The translations under genes and the position numbers were made by a program. Of a DNA stretch of 64,000 bases, positions 15,196 to 24,164 are shown piece by piece. The stretch covers positions 132,353 to 196,352 of the forward strand of contig JAXLRF010000010.1 of assembly GCA_046331225.1 (NCBI GenBank), given 5' to 3'. The DNA is from VFMC01 sp046331225 (GTDB taxonomy: Bacteria > Actinomycetota > Acidimicrobiia > Acidimicrobiales > Ilumatobacteraceae). The stretch's first letter is position 1. Every line of letters starts with the position of its first letter. The notes below the pieces were generated by a model. The model saw only the letters and a list, made by a program, of their open reading frames with translations. It made no database searches and was not told the origin of the DNA.

Positions 15196-15987
15196 ATGCG
15201 AGTTCTCGTCACCGGCGCCGCGCGCGCCATCGGTGCCGCCACGTGCGCGGCCCTCACCGCCGACGGCCACCACGTGGTGGCCACCGCCCGCGACGTGTCG
15301 CTGCTGGCCGACGTGTCGGCCGCCGAGCGGCTCGCGCTCGACGTCACCGACGACGCGTCGGTGACGGCGTGCCTCGACGCGGCCGGTTCGGCAGGCGCGA
15401 TCGACGCGATCGTCAACAACGCGGCGGTCGGCGGGCGCGGGCCGCTCGAGAGTTTCCCGCTCGACCAGCTGCGCCGCACGTTCGAGACCAACACGATCGG
15501 TGCGCTCCGGATGGTGCAGGCGGTGGCACCGGCGTGGCGCGACCGTGGGTCGGGTGTCGTCGTCAACGTGAGCTCGGTGCAGGGGCGGGTGGCCACGCCG
15601 CTCGAGGGCCCGTACGCCGCGTCGAAGTTCGCGCTCGAGGCGATGTCGGAGACGCTGCACTACGAGCTCGGCCACTTCGGGATCCGCGTGGTGATCGTCG
15701 AGCCGGGCTACATCGCACCGGGCATGAAGCCGGTCGACGAGCACCTCGGCGACGCCGTCTACGACGAACTGCGCCGGCAGTGGTCGGGCACCGACTCGAA
15801 GCTCGTGGGTGAGCGGCCCGGGCCCGAGCTCGTGGCCCGAGCGATCGCTGCCGCGATCGCCGATCCGACCACGCCGCTGCGCGTGCCGGTCGGCGACGAC
15901 GCGAACCTGATCCTCGGGGTGCGCAAGCAGCTCGACGACGAGTCGTTCGAGTCGACGATGCGCCAGACGATCGGCCTCAGCTGGTAG
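15196..15987 (+). CDS. short-chain dehydrogenase/reductase with variant cofactor loop
   Basis: 263 residues. Rossmann start MRVLVTGAARAIG: the third Gly position of the usual TGxxxGxG reads Ala (TGAARAIG), a mild departure that may alter cofactor fit. NNA (IVNNAAVG), catalytic Ser in VSSVQG, and YAASK are all present, so the protein should be active. PG(Y)IAPGM follows as in oxidoreductases acting on retinol/steroid-like or sugar substrates. The 3' end overlaps the convergent GNAT gene by 11 bp. Substrate unknown. Confidence 0.86.
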   Translation: MRVLVTGAARAIGAATCAALTADGHHVVATARDVSLLADVSAAERLALDVTDDASVTACLDAAGSAGAIDAIVNNAAVGGRGPLESFPLDQLRRTFETNTIGALRMVQAVAPAWRDRGSGVVVNVSSVQGRVATPLEGPYAASKFALEAMSETLHYELGHFGIRVVIVEPGYIAPGMKPVDEHLGDAVYDELRRQWSGTDSKLVGERPGPELVARAIAAAIADPTTPLRVPVGDDANLILGVRKQLDDESFESTMRQTIGLSW

Positions 15988-16375
15988 GCCAGTCGCGCAG
16001 CATCATGCCGACGCTCACGCGCGGCACCGCGAAGCCGAACTTGCCGTAGAGCCAGTCGACGTCGGCGAACAGGGTGACGATCGTGCTGCGCGGCAGCGTC
16101 GCCACGAACCCCATGATCGACGTCATCACCAGACGCGAGAGCCCCTGACCCTGGAACTCGGGGTGCACGGCGATGTCGGTGATCTGCACGTGCAATCCGT
16201 CGCCCACCACGCGACCCATGCCGATCAGCCGCTGTCCGTCGCGGATCGTGACGGCGTGCAGCGACCGGGGAAGCGCGGCGGCCGCGGCGGCACGGTCCAT
16301 GGCCGACAGGCCCGCCGCCACGCGCAGGTCGCAGAACTCGTCGACGTCGGGAACGGCCTCGATCACCTCGAACAT
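15977..16375 (-). CDS. GNAT-family N-acetyltransferase
   Basis: 132-residue single-domain acetyltransferase. Motif A is visible as ITDIAVHPEFQGQGLSRLVM, with QGQGLS forming the acetyl-CoA pyrophosphate loop. The C-terminal DWLYGKFGFAV matches the usual 'Y-x-K-x-G-F' end. It probably acetylates a small amine or a protein N-terminus. The ATG has a TAGGGT -10 box 6 bases upstream, suggesting a leaderless message. Overlaps the SDR gene tail-to-tail. Confidence 0.87.
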   Translation of the reverse strand: MFEVIEAVPDVDEFCDLRVAAGLSAMDRAAAAAALPRSLHAVTIRDGQRLIGMGRVVGDGLHVQITDIAVHPEFQGQGLSRLVMTSIMGFVATLPRSTIVTLFADVDWLYGKFGFAVPRVSVGMMLRDWPTS

Positions 16376-16381
16376 GGCGCC

Positions 16382-16387
16382 ACCCTA
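16382..16387 (-). promoter_or_regulatory. -10 box (TAGGGT) for leaderless GNAT gene
   Basis: Read on the minus strand TAGGGT ends 6 bases before ATG 16375. Confidence 0.5.
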
Positions 16388-16400
16388 CGGGTGCCGGCGC

Positions 16401-17222
16401 TCAGGCGATCTCGCGCCAGGCGGCCAGGCGGGCGGCGCTGTCGTCACCGGGCAGCGGCAGTTGCACCACCACGCGCAGGCTCGGCCACTCGCTCGCGGTG
16501 AGCTGCTGGTACTCGAATGCGAGCTCGCCGGCGCGCGGGTGGTGGTAGCCGCGCACGCGGGTCTGGAACTGAGCGACGTCGGCCTGCGCCCACCACGTGT
16601 CGAACTCGGGGCTCGCGGCGCGGAGCCGATCGACGAGCGACACCACGTGCGGGTCGGAACGCAGGGTGGCGGTGCCGGCGCGGAACTCGGCCAGGATCCG
16701 CCGGGCCTGCGACGGCCAGTCGGCCACCAGCGCGCGTGCGGTCGGCTCGGCGAAGATCACCCACAGCAGGTTGCGGTCGGCGGGGTCGAGGCGCTCGATC
16801 ATCGGATAGAGCCGTGCCTGCGCACGGTTCCAGGCCAGGAACTCCCAGCGCGGCCCGAGCACGTAGGCCGGCGCGGGCTCCATCGACTCGATCAACCGCA
16901 CGAGCGCGTCGGGCGCCTGCTCGACCAGCTCGGCGGTGGTCGCGGGCACGTGCGAGGCGAGTGCGAGCAGGTGTTGGCGGCCGGCCTCGTCGAGCAGCAG
17001 CGCACGTGCGAGCGCCTCGAGCACGTCGACCGAGGCGTTGATCCGGCGGCCCTGCTCGAGCCACGTGTACCAGGTGACCGACACGCCGGCGAGCATCGAC
17101 ACCTCTTCGCGACGCAGCCCCTTCGTGCGCCGGGCGTGACCCGCGGGCAGGCCGACGTCGGTCGGGGTGAGCGCGTCGCGCCGTGCCCGCAGGAAGGCGC
17201 CGAGCTCCTCGCGTTGGTTCAC
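16401..17222 (-). CDS. XRE-type transcriptional regulator with MmyB-like ligand-binding domain
   Basis: 273 residues from GTG 17222. The N-terminal ~80 residues form a Cro/CI-type helix-turn-helix (RTKGLRREEVSMLAGVSVTW then YTWLEQGRRINAS). The remainder matches the MmyB-like PAS-related domain, with the typical AYVLGPRWEFLAWNRAQARLY and LNLLWVIF-like stretch (NLLWVIF), which in homologues binds fatty-acyl ligands. Regulators of this kind often control a divergent or adjacent oxidoreductase or hydrolase; here the divergent gene is the M20 peptidase, 90 bp away. Confidence 0.85.
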   Translation of the reverse strand: MNQREELGAFLRARRDALTPTDVGLPAGHARRTKGLRREEVSMLAGVSVTWYTWLEQGRRINASVDVLEALARALLLDEAGRQHLLALASHVPATTAELVEQAPDALVRLIESMEPAPAYVLGPRWEFLAWNRAQARLYPMIERLDPADRNLLWVIFAEPTARALVADWPSQARRILAEFRAGTATLRSDPHVVSLVDRLRAASPEFDTWWAQADVAQFQTRVRGYHHPRAGELAFEYQQLTASEWPSLRVVVQLPLPGDDSAARLAAWREIA

Positions 17223-17300
17223 CGACCCATTCCACCAGCTCCACCGGTCGGCGCGCCGCTTCGTTCCGTCACCGGCCCGATCCGTGCCTGGTGCTGCCGG

Positions 17301-17306
17301 TACCCT
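17301..17306 (+). promoter_or_regulatory. -10 box (TACCCT) for leaderless M20 peptidase gene
   Basis: TACCCT ends 6 bases before ATG 17313; no ribosome site. Confidence 0.5.
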
Positions 17307-17312
17307 CCTGGC

Positions 17313-18431
17313 ATGACCGCGACCGACCGCTCGAAGGCCCCCTCGCTCGACTCGATCCTCGCCGACCTCGCCGATCTCGTGAACGTCGAGTCGCCGTCGG
17401 CCGATCGCGAGGCGCTCGAGCGCAGCGCCGCCGCGGTGGCGTCGATGATCGAGGAGCGGCTCGGCTCGGCCCCCGAGCTGGTGCCGTCGGCCGCCGGCCC
17501 GCTGGTGCACTGGCGTGCGCCGGGCGAGCCGAAGGTGCTGATCCTCGGCCACCACGACACGGTGTTCCCGATCGGCACGCTGGCCAAGCGGCCGTTCACC
17601 GTGGCCGACGGCCGCGTGAGCGGACCGGGCGTGTTCGACATGAAGGCCGGCATCGTGCAGGCCGTCCACGCCGTGGCGTCGCTCGACGACCCGAGCGGCA
17701 TCGAGATCCTGATGACGCCGGACGAGGAGCTCGGCTCCGAGGCGAGCCGCGAGCTGCTCGAGGCACGAGCGCTGGCCTGCGGCACGGTGCTCGTGCTCGA
17801 GCCGAGCGCCGACGGCGGTGCCCTCAAGACGGCCCGCAAGGGGGTGGGCACGTTCGACGTCGTGGTGCACGGCAAGGCCTCGCACGCCGGTCTCGAGCCC
17901 GAGAAGGGCGTCAACTCGCTGGTGGCCGCGGCGGAGCTGATCGGCCGCATCGCCACCTTCGGCGACCCCGCCACCGCCACGACGGTGACGCCCACGATGG
18001 CGTGGTCGGGCACCGCGGAGAACGTCGTGCCGGCCGAGACCCGCGTGCGGGTCGACGTCCGGATCGTCGAACCGGCCGAGCAGGCCCGCCTCGAGGCAGC
18101 GTTCGGTGGCCTGGCCGCCGATCCCGGCTCGGTCGCCGGCGCCACCGTCACGATCGAGGGTGGGATCAACCGTCCGCCGATGCACCCCTCGGCCTCCGAG
18201 ACGCTGTTCCCGATCGCCGCCGACGCAGCGGCCTCGGTGGGCATCGACGGCATCCGCGGCGTGGGCGTGGGCGGCGGCAGCGACGGCAACTTCACGGCTG
18301 CCCTGGGCATCCCCACCCTCGACGGCCTCGGTGCCGTCGGCGGCGGTGCGCACGCGGACCACGAGCACGTCCTGGTCGACACCCTGGTGCCGCGCACCCT
18401 GATGCTCGCCGCGCTCCTCCGACGCCTCTGA
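17313..18431 (+). CDS. M20-family metallopeptidase (carboxypeptidase G2/ArgE-like)
   Basis: 372-residue two-zinc amidohydrolase. Zinc ligands are visible in order: His in LGHHDTVFP, Asp in GVFDMKAGI (bridging), Glu pair in PDEELGSE (general base and ligand), Glu in VLEPSADG, and His in GAHADHEHV at the C-terminus. The central lid domain (residues ~180-290) includes GKASHAGLEPEKGVNS. It releases an amino acid from an N-acyl or peptide substrate; substrate unknown. Regulated possibly by the divergent MmyB-type regulator. Confidence 0.88.
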   Translation: MTATDRSKAPSLDSILADLADLVNVESPSADREALERSAAAVASMIEERLGSAPELVPSAAGPLVHWRAPGEPKVLILGHHDTVFPIGTLAKRPFTVADGRVSGPGVFDMKAGIVQAVHAVASLDDPSGIEILMTPDEELGSEASRELLEARALACGTVLVLEPSADGGALKTARKGVGTFDVVVHGKASHAGLEPEKGVNSLVAAAELIGRIATFGDPATATTVTPTMAWSGTAENVVPAETRVRVDVRIVEPAEQARLEAAFGGLAADPGSVAGATVTIEGGINRPPMHPSASETLFPIAADAAASVGIDGIRGVGVGGGSDGNFTAALGIPTLDGLGAVGGGAHADHEHVLVDTLVPRTLMLAALLRRL

Positions 18432-18449
18432 TCCGGCGCCCGCGGGGCG

Positions 18450-21038
18450 TCAGTGGTCGAGCGGCAGCTGGTGGTCGGTGTCGCTCTGGGCCGACAGGTA
18501 GGCCATCGCCTCGGAGGTGCTCATCGGTGTGGCGAAGTAGTAGCCCTGCGCGTGGTGGCAGCCGTGGGCCCGCAGCTCCTCGAGCTGTTCGGCGGTCTCG
18601 ACGCCCTCGGCGATCGCGGCGAACCCGAGCTCGCGGGTGAGCGACAGCACCAGCTGGATCAGCTCCATCTCGCCGTGGATGAGGCTGCGGTCGATCTTCA
18701 CGTAGTCGGCCGAGAACTGCTTGAGCATCGCGAGGTTCGAGTAGCCGGTGCCGAAGTCGTCGATCGCGAACCGCACGCCCAGGTCGCGCAACGCGTCGAG
18801 ACGCGGCTGCGCGGCGTTGAGCTCGTCCATCACCATCTCCTCGGTGATCTCGATGCTCAGGGCCGAGGCCGGCAGGCGGGCCTCGGTGAGCGCGTCACCG
18901 ATCACGTCGACCAGGCGATGGTCGAGCAGCTGGTGGCGCGACATGTTGACGGCCATCGTGATGCGGGGCGCCAGCAGCCGCATCATCGCCGCCGTGCTGG
19001 TCGCCTCCTTGACGACGAACTCGCCGAACGACTTCGCGAAGCCGGCGCTCTCGACCACCGGGATGAAGTCCTTGGGCTGCAGCAGGCCGCGGGTGGGGTG
19101 GTGCCAGCGGGCGAGGGTCTCGAAGCCGAGGATGTCACCGGAGAGCGTGTTGACGATCGGCTGGTAGTGCAGCTCGATCTCCTTGCGGTCGATCGCGGTG
19201 CGCAGGTCGGCCTCGAGCTCGAGCCGTTCGTCGGCGCGCACGCGCATCTCGCGGTCGAACACCGCCACCCGTCGGCGACCGGTGCGCTTGGCCGCGTACA
19301 TCGCCAGGTCGGCCTGCTGGACGAGCTCGGACGCGCTGAGCCCCTGGCGGCCGATGGCGATGCCGATGCTCATCGACACGACGTGCTCGCGGCCCTCGAT
19401 CTCGACCGGCTGACGGACCACGTCGATGAAGCGCTGCGCGATCGCGATGGCCGCGTCGACACCGAGCTCCTCGCGGCAGACCACCACGAACTCGTCGCCG
19501 CCCAGCCGTCCGACGAGGTCGTTGGCGCGCGCCGAGTCGACCAACCGGTTGGCCACGCTGGTGAGCAGCCGGTCGCCGACGGCGTGGCCGAGGCTGTCGT
19601 TGACGAGCTTGAAGCCGTCGAGGTCGCCGAACAGCACGGCCACCGGGTCGCCCGCGGCGAGGGTCTCGGAGAGGGTGTGGAAGAGCTTCTGCCGGTTGGG
19701 GAGGCCGGTGAGCAGGTCGTGGCCGGCCTCGAACGCGAGCCGTTGCTCGAGCGCCTTGCGCTCTTCGATGTCGCGGCAGATCACGGCGACGGCCTCGAGG
19801 TCGCCGGCCTCGTCGAACAGCGCCATCACCACGGCCGAGGTGGGGCGGCGGTGCCGGTGACGGTCGTACACCTCGATCTCGCCGCTCCAGCTGCCACCGT
19901 CGGAGATGACACCGAGCACCTCGTCGAAGAGCATCTCGTGGTACTCACGCGGGACGAACTCGGTGATGTCGGCGAGCGGGATCCGCTCGATGCCGAAGAA
20001 GCTGCGGCCGGCCGGGTTGAGGTAGTCGTTGTGGGGACGCAGCGACGAGATCGCGATGATGTCGGACGTGCTGTCGGCGACGGCTCGGAACTGCTCGAGC
20101 TTGCGCCGGTTGTCGAGGTCGTCGTGCACGTCCTGCAGGGTGAGCGCGGCTCCGATCACCGACCCGTCGTCGCCGTACATCGGGGCCGTGTTCACGCGCA
20201 CGTCGCGGATGCCGAGCGCCGGGTGCACCACGCGCATGCCGCGCCGCGCCGGACGGCCTTCGCGGATGGCCTCCTGCATCTCGCCGTACACCTGCGCGTC
20301 GAGGTGGTGGACGTGGCCGAGCAGTTCGTCGAGGCTGGCGGGCGGCACCGGCACCTGCAGGAAGTCGGTGACGAGCGCGTTGACCAGCGTGGTGCGGCCG
20401 GCGAGGTCGACGGTCATGATGCCGATCGGCGCGGTGTCGACCGAGGTGCGGAGGCGGCGCTCGTGTTCCTGTGCCTCGCGGGCGGCCAGCACCGCGTCGC
20501 TCATGACGTCGCTCACGAGGCCGAACACGACGGCGCCGGCGACGGTGGGGATCACGCGCAGCACGACGGCCCACGGGTTGTCGAAGGTGTCGAGCACCAC
20601 CATCACGCTCGGCACCACCATCACCGCGACGATCGGCCAGGCCCGGCGCAGGCCGAGCACGCTGGCGTAGGCGATCGGGACGATCGAGTACCAGGGGATG
20701 ACGACGAGCGAGGTGGGGTCGCCCAGCTGCAGGGTGGCCGACAGCAGCAGCACGATCGCCGCCGTGGCGCGGGCGAGGGGTCGCAGCCGGTCGCCGGGCC
20801 ACACGAGCGACAGCGCACCGGCCACCTGGCCGAGGATCGAGCTGATCAGCAGCAGCACCGAGCCGTCGTGGGTGAGCTCGTACGCGGTGATGTGCAGCGA
20901 CAGGCCGAGCAGGATCAGCGGCTCGCCGCGGCGCAGCAGGTCGCGCACGAGGGCCGAGCGGTCGCGCGGGGTCGACTGCCGCCCGGATCCCCGCCAGGGG
21001 ACGCGAGAGGAGAACCGGGGCGCTCCGCCGCTCCACAT
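18450..21038 (-). CDS. membrane-bound GGDEF-EAL cyclic-di-GMP signalling protein with PAS domains
   Basis: 862 residues. About five membrane helices (residues ~40-180) precede two PAS-like sensor regions (~190-310 and ~315-430). The diguanylate cyclase domain has an intact GRLGGDEF, and the phosphodiesterase domain retains SIEITEE, IDDFGTGYSNL, KIDRSLI and AEGVET with the signature reading ETL instead of EAL; the metal-binding Glu is kept. Both making and breaking c-di-GMP are possible. ATG 21038 is preferred over 21074 because TAGCCT lies 7 bases upstream and TTGCAG 17 bases before that, a good promoter with no leader. Confidence 0.9.
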   Translation of the reverse strand: MWSGGAPRFSSRVPWRGSGRQSTPRDRSALVRDLLRRGEPLILLGLSLHITAYELTHDGSVLLLISSILGQVAGALSLVWPGDRLRPLARATAAIVLLLSATLQLGDPTSLVVIPWYSIVPIAYASVLGLRRAWPIVAVMVVPSVMVVLDTFDNPWAVVLRVIPTVAGAVVFGLVSDVMSDAVLAAREAQEHERRLRTSVDTAPIGIMTVDLAGRTTLVNALVTDFLQVPVPPASLDELLGHVHHLDAQVYGEMQEAIREGRPARRGMRVVHPALGIRDVRVNTAPMYGDDGSVIGAALTLQDVHDDLDNRRKLEQFRAVADSTSDIIAISSLRPHNDYLNPAGRSFFGIERIPLADITEFVPREYHEMLFDEVLGVISDGGSWSGEIEVYDRHRHRRPTSAVVMALFDEAGDLEAVAVICRDIEERKALEQRLAFEAGHDLLTGLPNRQKLFHTLSETLAAGDPVAVLFGDLDGFKLVNDSLGHAVGDRLLTSVANRLVDSARANDLVGRLGGDEFVVVCREELGVDAAIAIAQRFIDVVRQPVEIEGREHVVSMSIGIAIGRQGLSASELVQQADLAMYAAKRTGRRRVAVFDREMRVRADERLELEADLRTAIDRKEIELHYQPIVNTLSGDILGFETLARWHHPTRGLLQPKDFIPVVESAGFAKSFGEFVVKEATSTAAMMRLLAPRITMAVNMSRHQLLDHRLVDVIGDALTEARLPASALSIEITEEMVMDELNAAQPRLDALRDLGVRFAIDDFGTGYSNLAMLKQFSADYVKIDRSLIHGEMELIQLVLSLTRELGFAAIAEGVETAEQLEELRAHGCHHAQGYYFATPMSTSEAMAYLSAQSDTDHQLPLDH

Positions 21039-21045
21039 GGGTTCG

Positions 21046-21074
21046 AGGCTAGGAGCGGGGGAGGGGTGCTGCAA
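21046..21074 (-). promoter_or_regulatory. promoter (TTGCAG-17-TAGCCT) of the GGDEF-EAL gene
   Basis: On the minus strand TTGCAG (21074-21069), a 17-base spacer, and TAGCCT (21051-21046), ending 7 bases before ATG 21038. It is the best two-box promoter in the window and decides the start codon. Confidence 0.6.
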
Positions 21075-21139
21075 GCGCCGTGGGTGAGGCGCGGCGCGCG
21101 GTCAGCGAGCCGTCTTGACGAGGCGCAGAGAACCGACGC

Positions 21140-22468
21140 TCAGTCGCCGCCACCGAGCTCGAAGATGCCGCCACCGGCACCGAGCGTGCCGGCCTGGCGG
21201 TAGACGTCGAGCTTGGTGCGCGTGTCGTCGATGTCGAGGTTGCGCATCGTCAGCTGACCGATGCGGTCGAGCGGGCCGAAGGCCTGGTCCTCGACGCGCT
21301 CCATGCTCAGGCGCTCCGGCGCGTAGGTGAGGTTGGGGCTCGTGGTGTCGAGGATCGTGTAGTCGTCGCCGCGCCGCAGCCGGATCGTCACCTCGCCGGT
21401 GACCGCCGAGCCGACCCAGCGCAGCAGCGGCTCGCGCAGCATCAGGCTCTGCGGGTCGAACCAGCGACCCTCGTAGAGCAACCGACCGAGACGACGACCC
21501 ATCGTGCGGTAGTTCTCGATGGTGTTCTCGTTGTGGATGCCGGTGACCAGACGCTCGTAGGCGATGTGCAGCAGCGCCAGACCGGGGCCCTCGTAGATGC
21601 CGCGGCTCTTGGCCTCGATGATCCGGTTCTCGATCTGGTCGCTCATGCCGAGCCCGTGCCGTCCGCCGATCCGGTTGGCCTCGTCGACGAGGGCCACCTG
21701 GTCGGGGAACTCCTGGCCGTTGATCGCCACCGGCCAGCCCTCGACGAAGCGCACCGTGACGGTCTCGGCCGCGATCTGCACGTCGTCGCGGTAGTGGGCG
21801 ACGCCCATGATCGGCTCGACGATGTCCATGCTGGTGCCGAGCTCCTCGAGCAGCTTGGCCTCGTGGGTGGCGCCCCAGATGTTGGCGTCGGTGGAGTACG
21901 CCTTCTCCTTGCTCGCGCGGTACGGCAGGTTGCGGGTGGTGAGGAACTCGCTCATCTCGGCGCGGCCGCCGAGCTCGTCGACGAACTGCTGGTCGAGCCA
22001 CGGCTTGTAGATGCGCAGCGCCGGGTTGACGAGCAGGCCGTAGCGGTAGAAGCGCTCGATGTCGTTGCCCTTGTAGGTGCTGCCGTCGCCCCAGATGTCG
22101 ACGCCGTCCTCCTTCATCGCCTGCACGAGCAGCGTGCCGGTGACGGCGCGGCCGAGCGGGGTGGTGTTGAAGTAGGTCTTGCCGGCGGTGGTGATGTGGA
22201 ACGCACCGCACTGCAATGCCATCAGCCCCTGCAGCACCAGCTCGGCACGGCAGTCGACGAGGCGGGCCTCCTCGGCGCCGTACTCCTTGGCGCGGCCGGG
22301 CACGCCGGGCAGGTCGGGCTCGTCGTACTGGCCGAGGTCGGCCGTGTAGCAGTAGGGGATCGCACCCTTCTCGCGCATCCACGCCACCGCGGCGGACGTG
22401 TCGAGCCCACCGCTGAACGCGATCCCGACTCGTTCCCCGACCGGCAGCGACATCAACACCTTCGACAT
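21140..22468 (-). CDS. argG: argininosuccinate synthase, long (E. coli-type) form
   Basis: Joins citrulline and aspartate using ATP in arginine synthesis. 442 residues, with the ATP-pyrophosphatase loop AFSGGLDTSAAV near the N-terminus, STYKGNDIERF for citrulline/aspartate contacts, and ANIWGATHEAK. Length and the C-terminal DDTRTKLDVYRQAG region match the ~447-residue E. coli type rather than the ~400-residue form common in actinobacteria. It is solitary: no other arg genes adjoin. TAGCGT lies 9 bases upstream of the ATG, suggesting an almost leaderless message. Confidence 0.93.
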   Translation of the reverse strand: MSKVLMSLPVGERVGIAFSGGLDTSAAVAWMREKGAIPYCYTADLGQYDEPDLPGVPGRAKEYGAEEARLVDCRAELVLQGLMALQCGAFHITTAGKTYFNTTPLGRAVTGTLLVQAMKEDGVDIWGDGSTYKGNDIERFYRYGLLVNPALRIYKPWLDQQFVDELGGRAEMSEFLTTRNLPYRASKEKAYSTDANIWGATHEAKLLEELGTSMDIVEPIMGVAHYRDDVQIAAETVTVRFVEGWPVAINGQEFPDQVALVDEANRIGGRHGLGMSDQIENRIIEAKSRGIYEGPGLALLHIAYERLVTGIHNENTIENYRTMGRRLGRLLYEGRWFDPQSLMLREPLLRWVGSAVTGEVTIRLRRGDDYTILDTTSPNLTYAPERLSMERVEDQAFGPLDRIGQLTMRNLDIDDTRTKLDVYRQAGTLGAGGGIFELGGGD

Positions 22469-22477
22469 AGGTGTCCG

Positions 22478-22483
22478 ACGCTA
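22478..22483 (-). promoter_or_regulatory. -10 box (TAGCGT) of argG
   Basis: Read on the minus strand TAGCGT ends 9 bases before ATG 22468, leaving a leader of only about two bases. Confidence 0.45.
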
Positions 22484-22494
22484 CCGGCGGGGCC

Positions 22495-23877
22495 CTATTC
22501 CCTGTCGATCCACCGGCCGAGCAGCCAGTGGAAGTGGCGGAGCTTGGTCTCCTGGTAGTTGGCGAGGGTGATGCCCTTGCGCAGCGACGGCAGACCCTTC
22601 TGCACCTTCGGGAGGTTGAAGGTGTCCTGGTTGAACACGCGGGCGAGCATGCCGAGCTCGGGGGCCTCGGTCCAGTCGTCGTCGGGGCCGAGCCAGTGGA
22701 TCTTCGCAGCAGGCGGCCTGGGCTGCGAGGTGTCGTACGGCTCGAGGTACATGCACTCCATCACCGACATGTCGTGGCGGTCCTCGTAGGGACGGAACCG
22801 GTAGACGATCCGGTTGTACGCACCCCACGGATGGAAGTTCGGGAAGAGCGTGAAGTAGATCGAGTCGCTCATCTCGGCGTCGCTCAGCCGGTCGGCCGCC
22901 TCGGCGCCGAGCACCTTCGCGAACCGGGCCCGGCCGCCGGCACCGGTGACGCCTCGGGCCGTCATGCCGTCGGCGAGCGTCACGAACGCCGGCTCGTCCT
23001 CGCGTCGGTCGCTCACCGCGTCGAACATCTGCTGCTCGGTCGGCGCCCACGACAGGTGCGGGCTCGGCGTGCCGTTGGGCGTGATCGCGCGGCTGAAGTT
23101 GCCGCTCCAGTCGTACTGGGTGTTGGCGTCACCGATGCCCGCGAGCAGCTGCGGATGGGTGGCCACCACGTGGAAGGCCTCCATGAAGGCCTCCTGCACC
23201 ACCTTCCAGTTGGTGCGGAACACGCGCGCCACGTGCGCCGAGGTGTACCGCTGCTCGAGCGGCCACTTCTCGAACTGGGCGGGCAGCTCGCCGAGGAAGT
23301 CCTCGAGCGGCTCGGCATCGGGGTCGGGGTTGATGAACACGAACCCGCCCCACGTGCCGACGCGGGCCTCGGGCAGCGACCACTCGTCGTGGCGCACGTG
23401 CGGGAAGTCCCACTCGCAGGGCACCTGCTTCAGCGACCCGTCGAGGTTCCAGCAGAACCCGTGGAACGGGCAGCGGAGCTCGTGTGCGTTGCCGTCGTGC
23501 TCGCGGAGATGACGGCCGCGGTGCAGGCACGCGTTGGCGAAGGCCTGGATGCGGTCGGGGGCCGAGCGCACGATCAGGTAGCTCTGGTCGCAGATGTCGT
23601 ACACACACGTGTCGCCGACCTCGGGGATCGCCTCTTCGCGGCACGCCATCTGCCACACGCGCGACCACACCTTGTCGCGCTCGAGCTCGTGGAACTCGCG
23701 GCTCGTGTAGCGCCTGACGTCGATGTCGGTGTCGCCGAGGAACTCCCACCGCTGCCAGCGCAAGGCGACGGGCACGTTCTCGGGGCGCGAGTCGGTGTCG
23801 AGCAGTTCCTGGTACGAGATGCCCCGCGAGCGCGCCGTGCCGGGCGTGGGAGCGGGGGCGTCGGACAGCTCGGTCAC
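22495..23877 (-). CDS. Rieske non-heme iron oxygenase, alpha subunit
   Basis: 460-residue ring-hydroxylating or demethylating type oxygenase component. The Rieske [2Fe-2S] ligands are CLHRGRHL and CPFHGFCW (C-x-H ... C-x2-H), and the catalytic mononuclear iron His pair is in EAFMEAFHVVATHP. GTG 23877 overlaps the upstream small gene's stop by 4 bp (GTGA), so translation is coupled. No ferredoxin, reductase or beta subunit gene is adjacent, so electrons must come from proteins encoded elsewhere. Substrate unknown (aromatic acid, amine or sterol are typical). Confidence 0.9.
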   Translation of the reverse strand: MTELSDAPAPTPGTARSRGISYQELLDTDSRPENVPVALRWQRWEFLGDTDIDVRRYTSREFHELERDKVWSRVWQMACREEAIPEVGDTCVYDICDQSYLIVRSAPDRIQAFANACLHRGRHLREHDGNAHELRCPFHGFCWNLDGSLKQVPCEWDFPHVRHDEWSLPEARVGTWGGFVFINPDPDAEPLEDFLGELPAQFEKWPLEQRYTSAHVARVFRTNWKVVQEAFMEAFHVVATHPQLLAGIGDANTQYDWSGNFSRAITPNGTPSPHLSWAPTEQQMFDAVSDRREDEPAFVTLADGMTARGVTGAGGRARFAKVLGAEAADRLSDAEMSDSIYFTLFPNFHPWGAYNRIVYRFRPYEDRHDMSVMECMYLEPYDTSQPRPPAAKIHWLGPDDDWTEAPELGMLARVFNQDTFNLPKVQKGLPSLRKGITLANYQETKLRHFHWLLGRWIDRE

Positions 23878-24110
23878 GAGGCCACCTCCTCGCGGCGCGA
23901 CACCTCGTCGGCGGCCTGCTGGAACCTGTTGGGCAGCTGCGGCCCGCCGATCCAGAGGCACAGGTGCGGATCCGCATGGCGGAGCTCGCCCTCGATCCAC
24001 ACGCCCTGCGCGGTGAACCGGCCGCGGCGGTCGAGCTTGGTGACCTCGATCGTTCCGTCGGCCAGCAGGTCGTACCTCGCTCCCGACAGCGCGTGCGTGA
24101 TGGTGCGCAT
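23874..24110 (-). CDS. small hypothetical protein coupled to the Rieske oxygenase
   Basis: 78 residues from ATG 24110, chosen because GAGGGG precedes it; an upstream in-frame codon would extend it by ten. It reads as a small beta-rich protein (ALSGARYDLLADGTIEVTKL, GRFTAQGVWIEGELRHADPH), followed by a helical tail with FQQAADEVSRREE. Not recognised. The GTGA overlap with the oxygenase gene and shared strand imply joint expression and perhaps a partner role. Confidence 0.7.
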   Translation of the reverse strand: MRTITHALSGARYDLLADGTIEVTKLDRRGRFTAQGVWIEGELRHADPHLCLWIGGPQLPNRFQQAADEVSRREEVAS

Positions 24111-24164
24111 CGTGTGACCCCTCGTCGCTCGGGACCGCACCCCTCGCGGCCCGCAGGTCCGAGA

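Noticed and set aside
18453..21203. A 916-residue plus-strand open frame opposite the GGDEF-EAL gene
   Set aside because: The minus strand has clear GGDEF and EAL-type motifs; the plus frame is an uninterrupted shadow of them.
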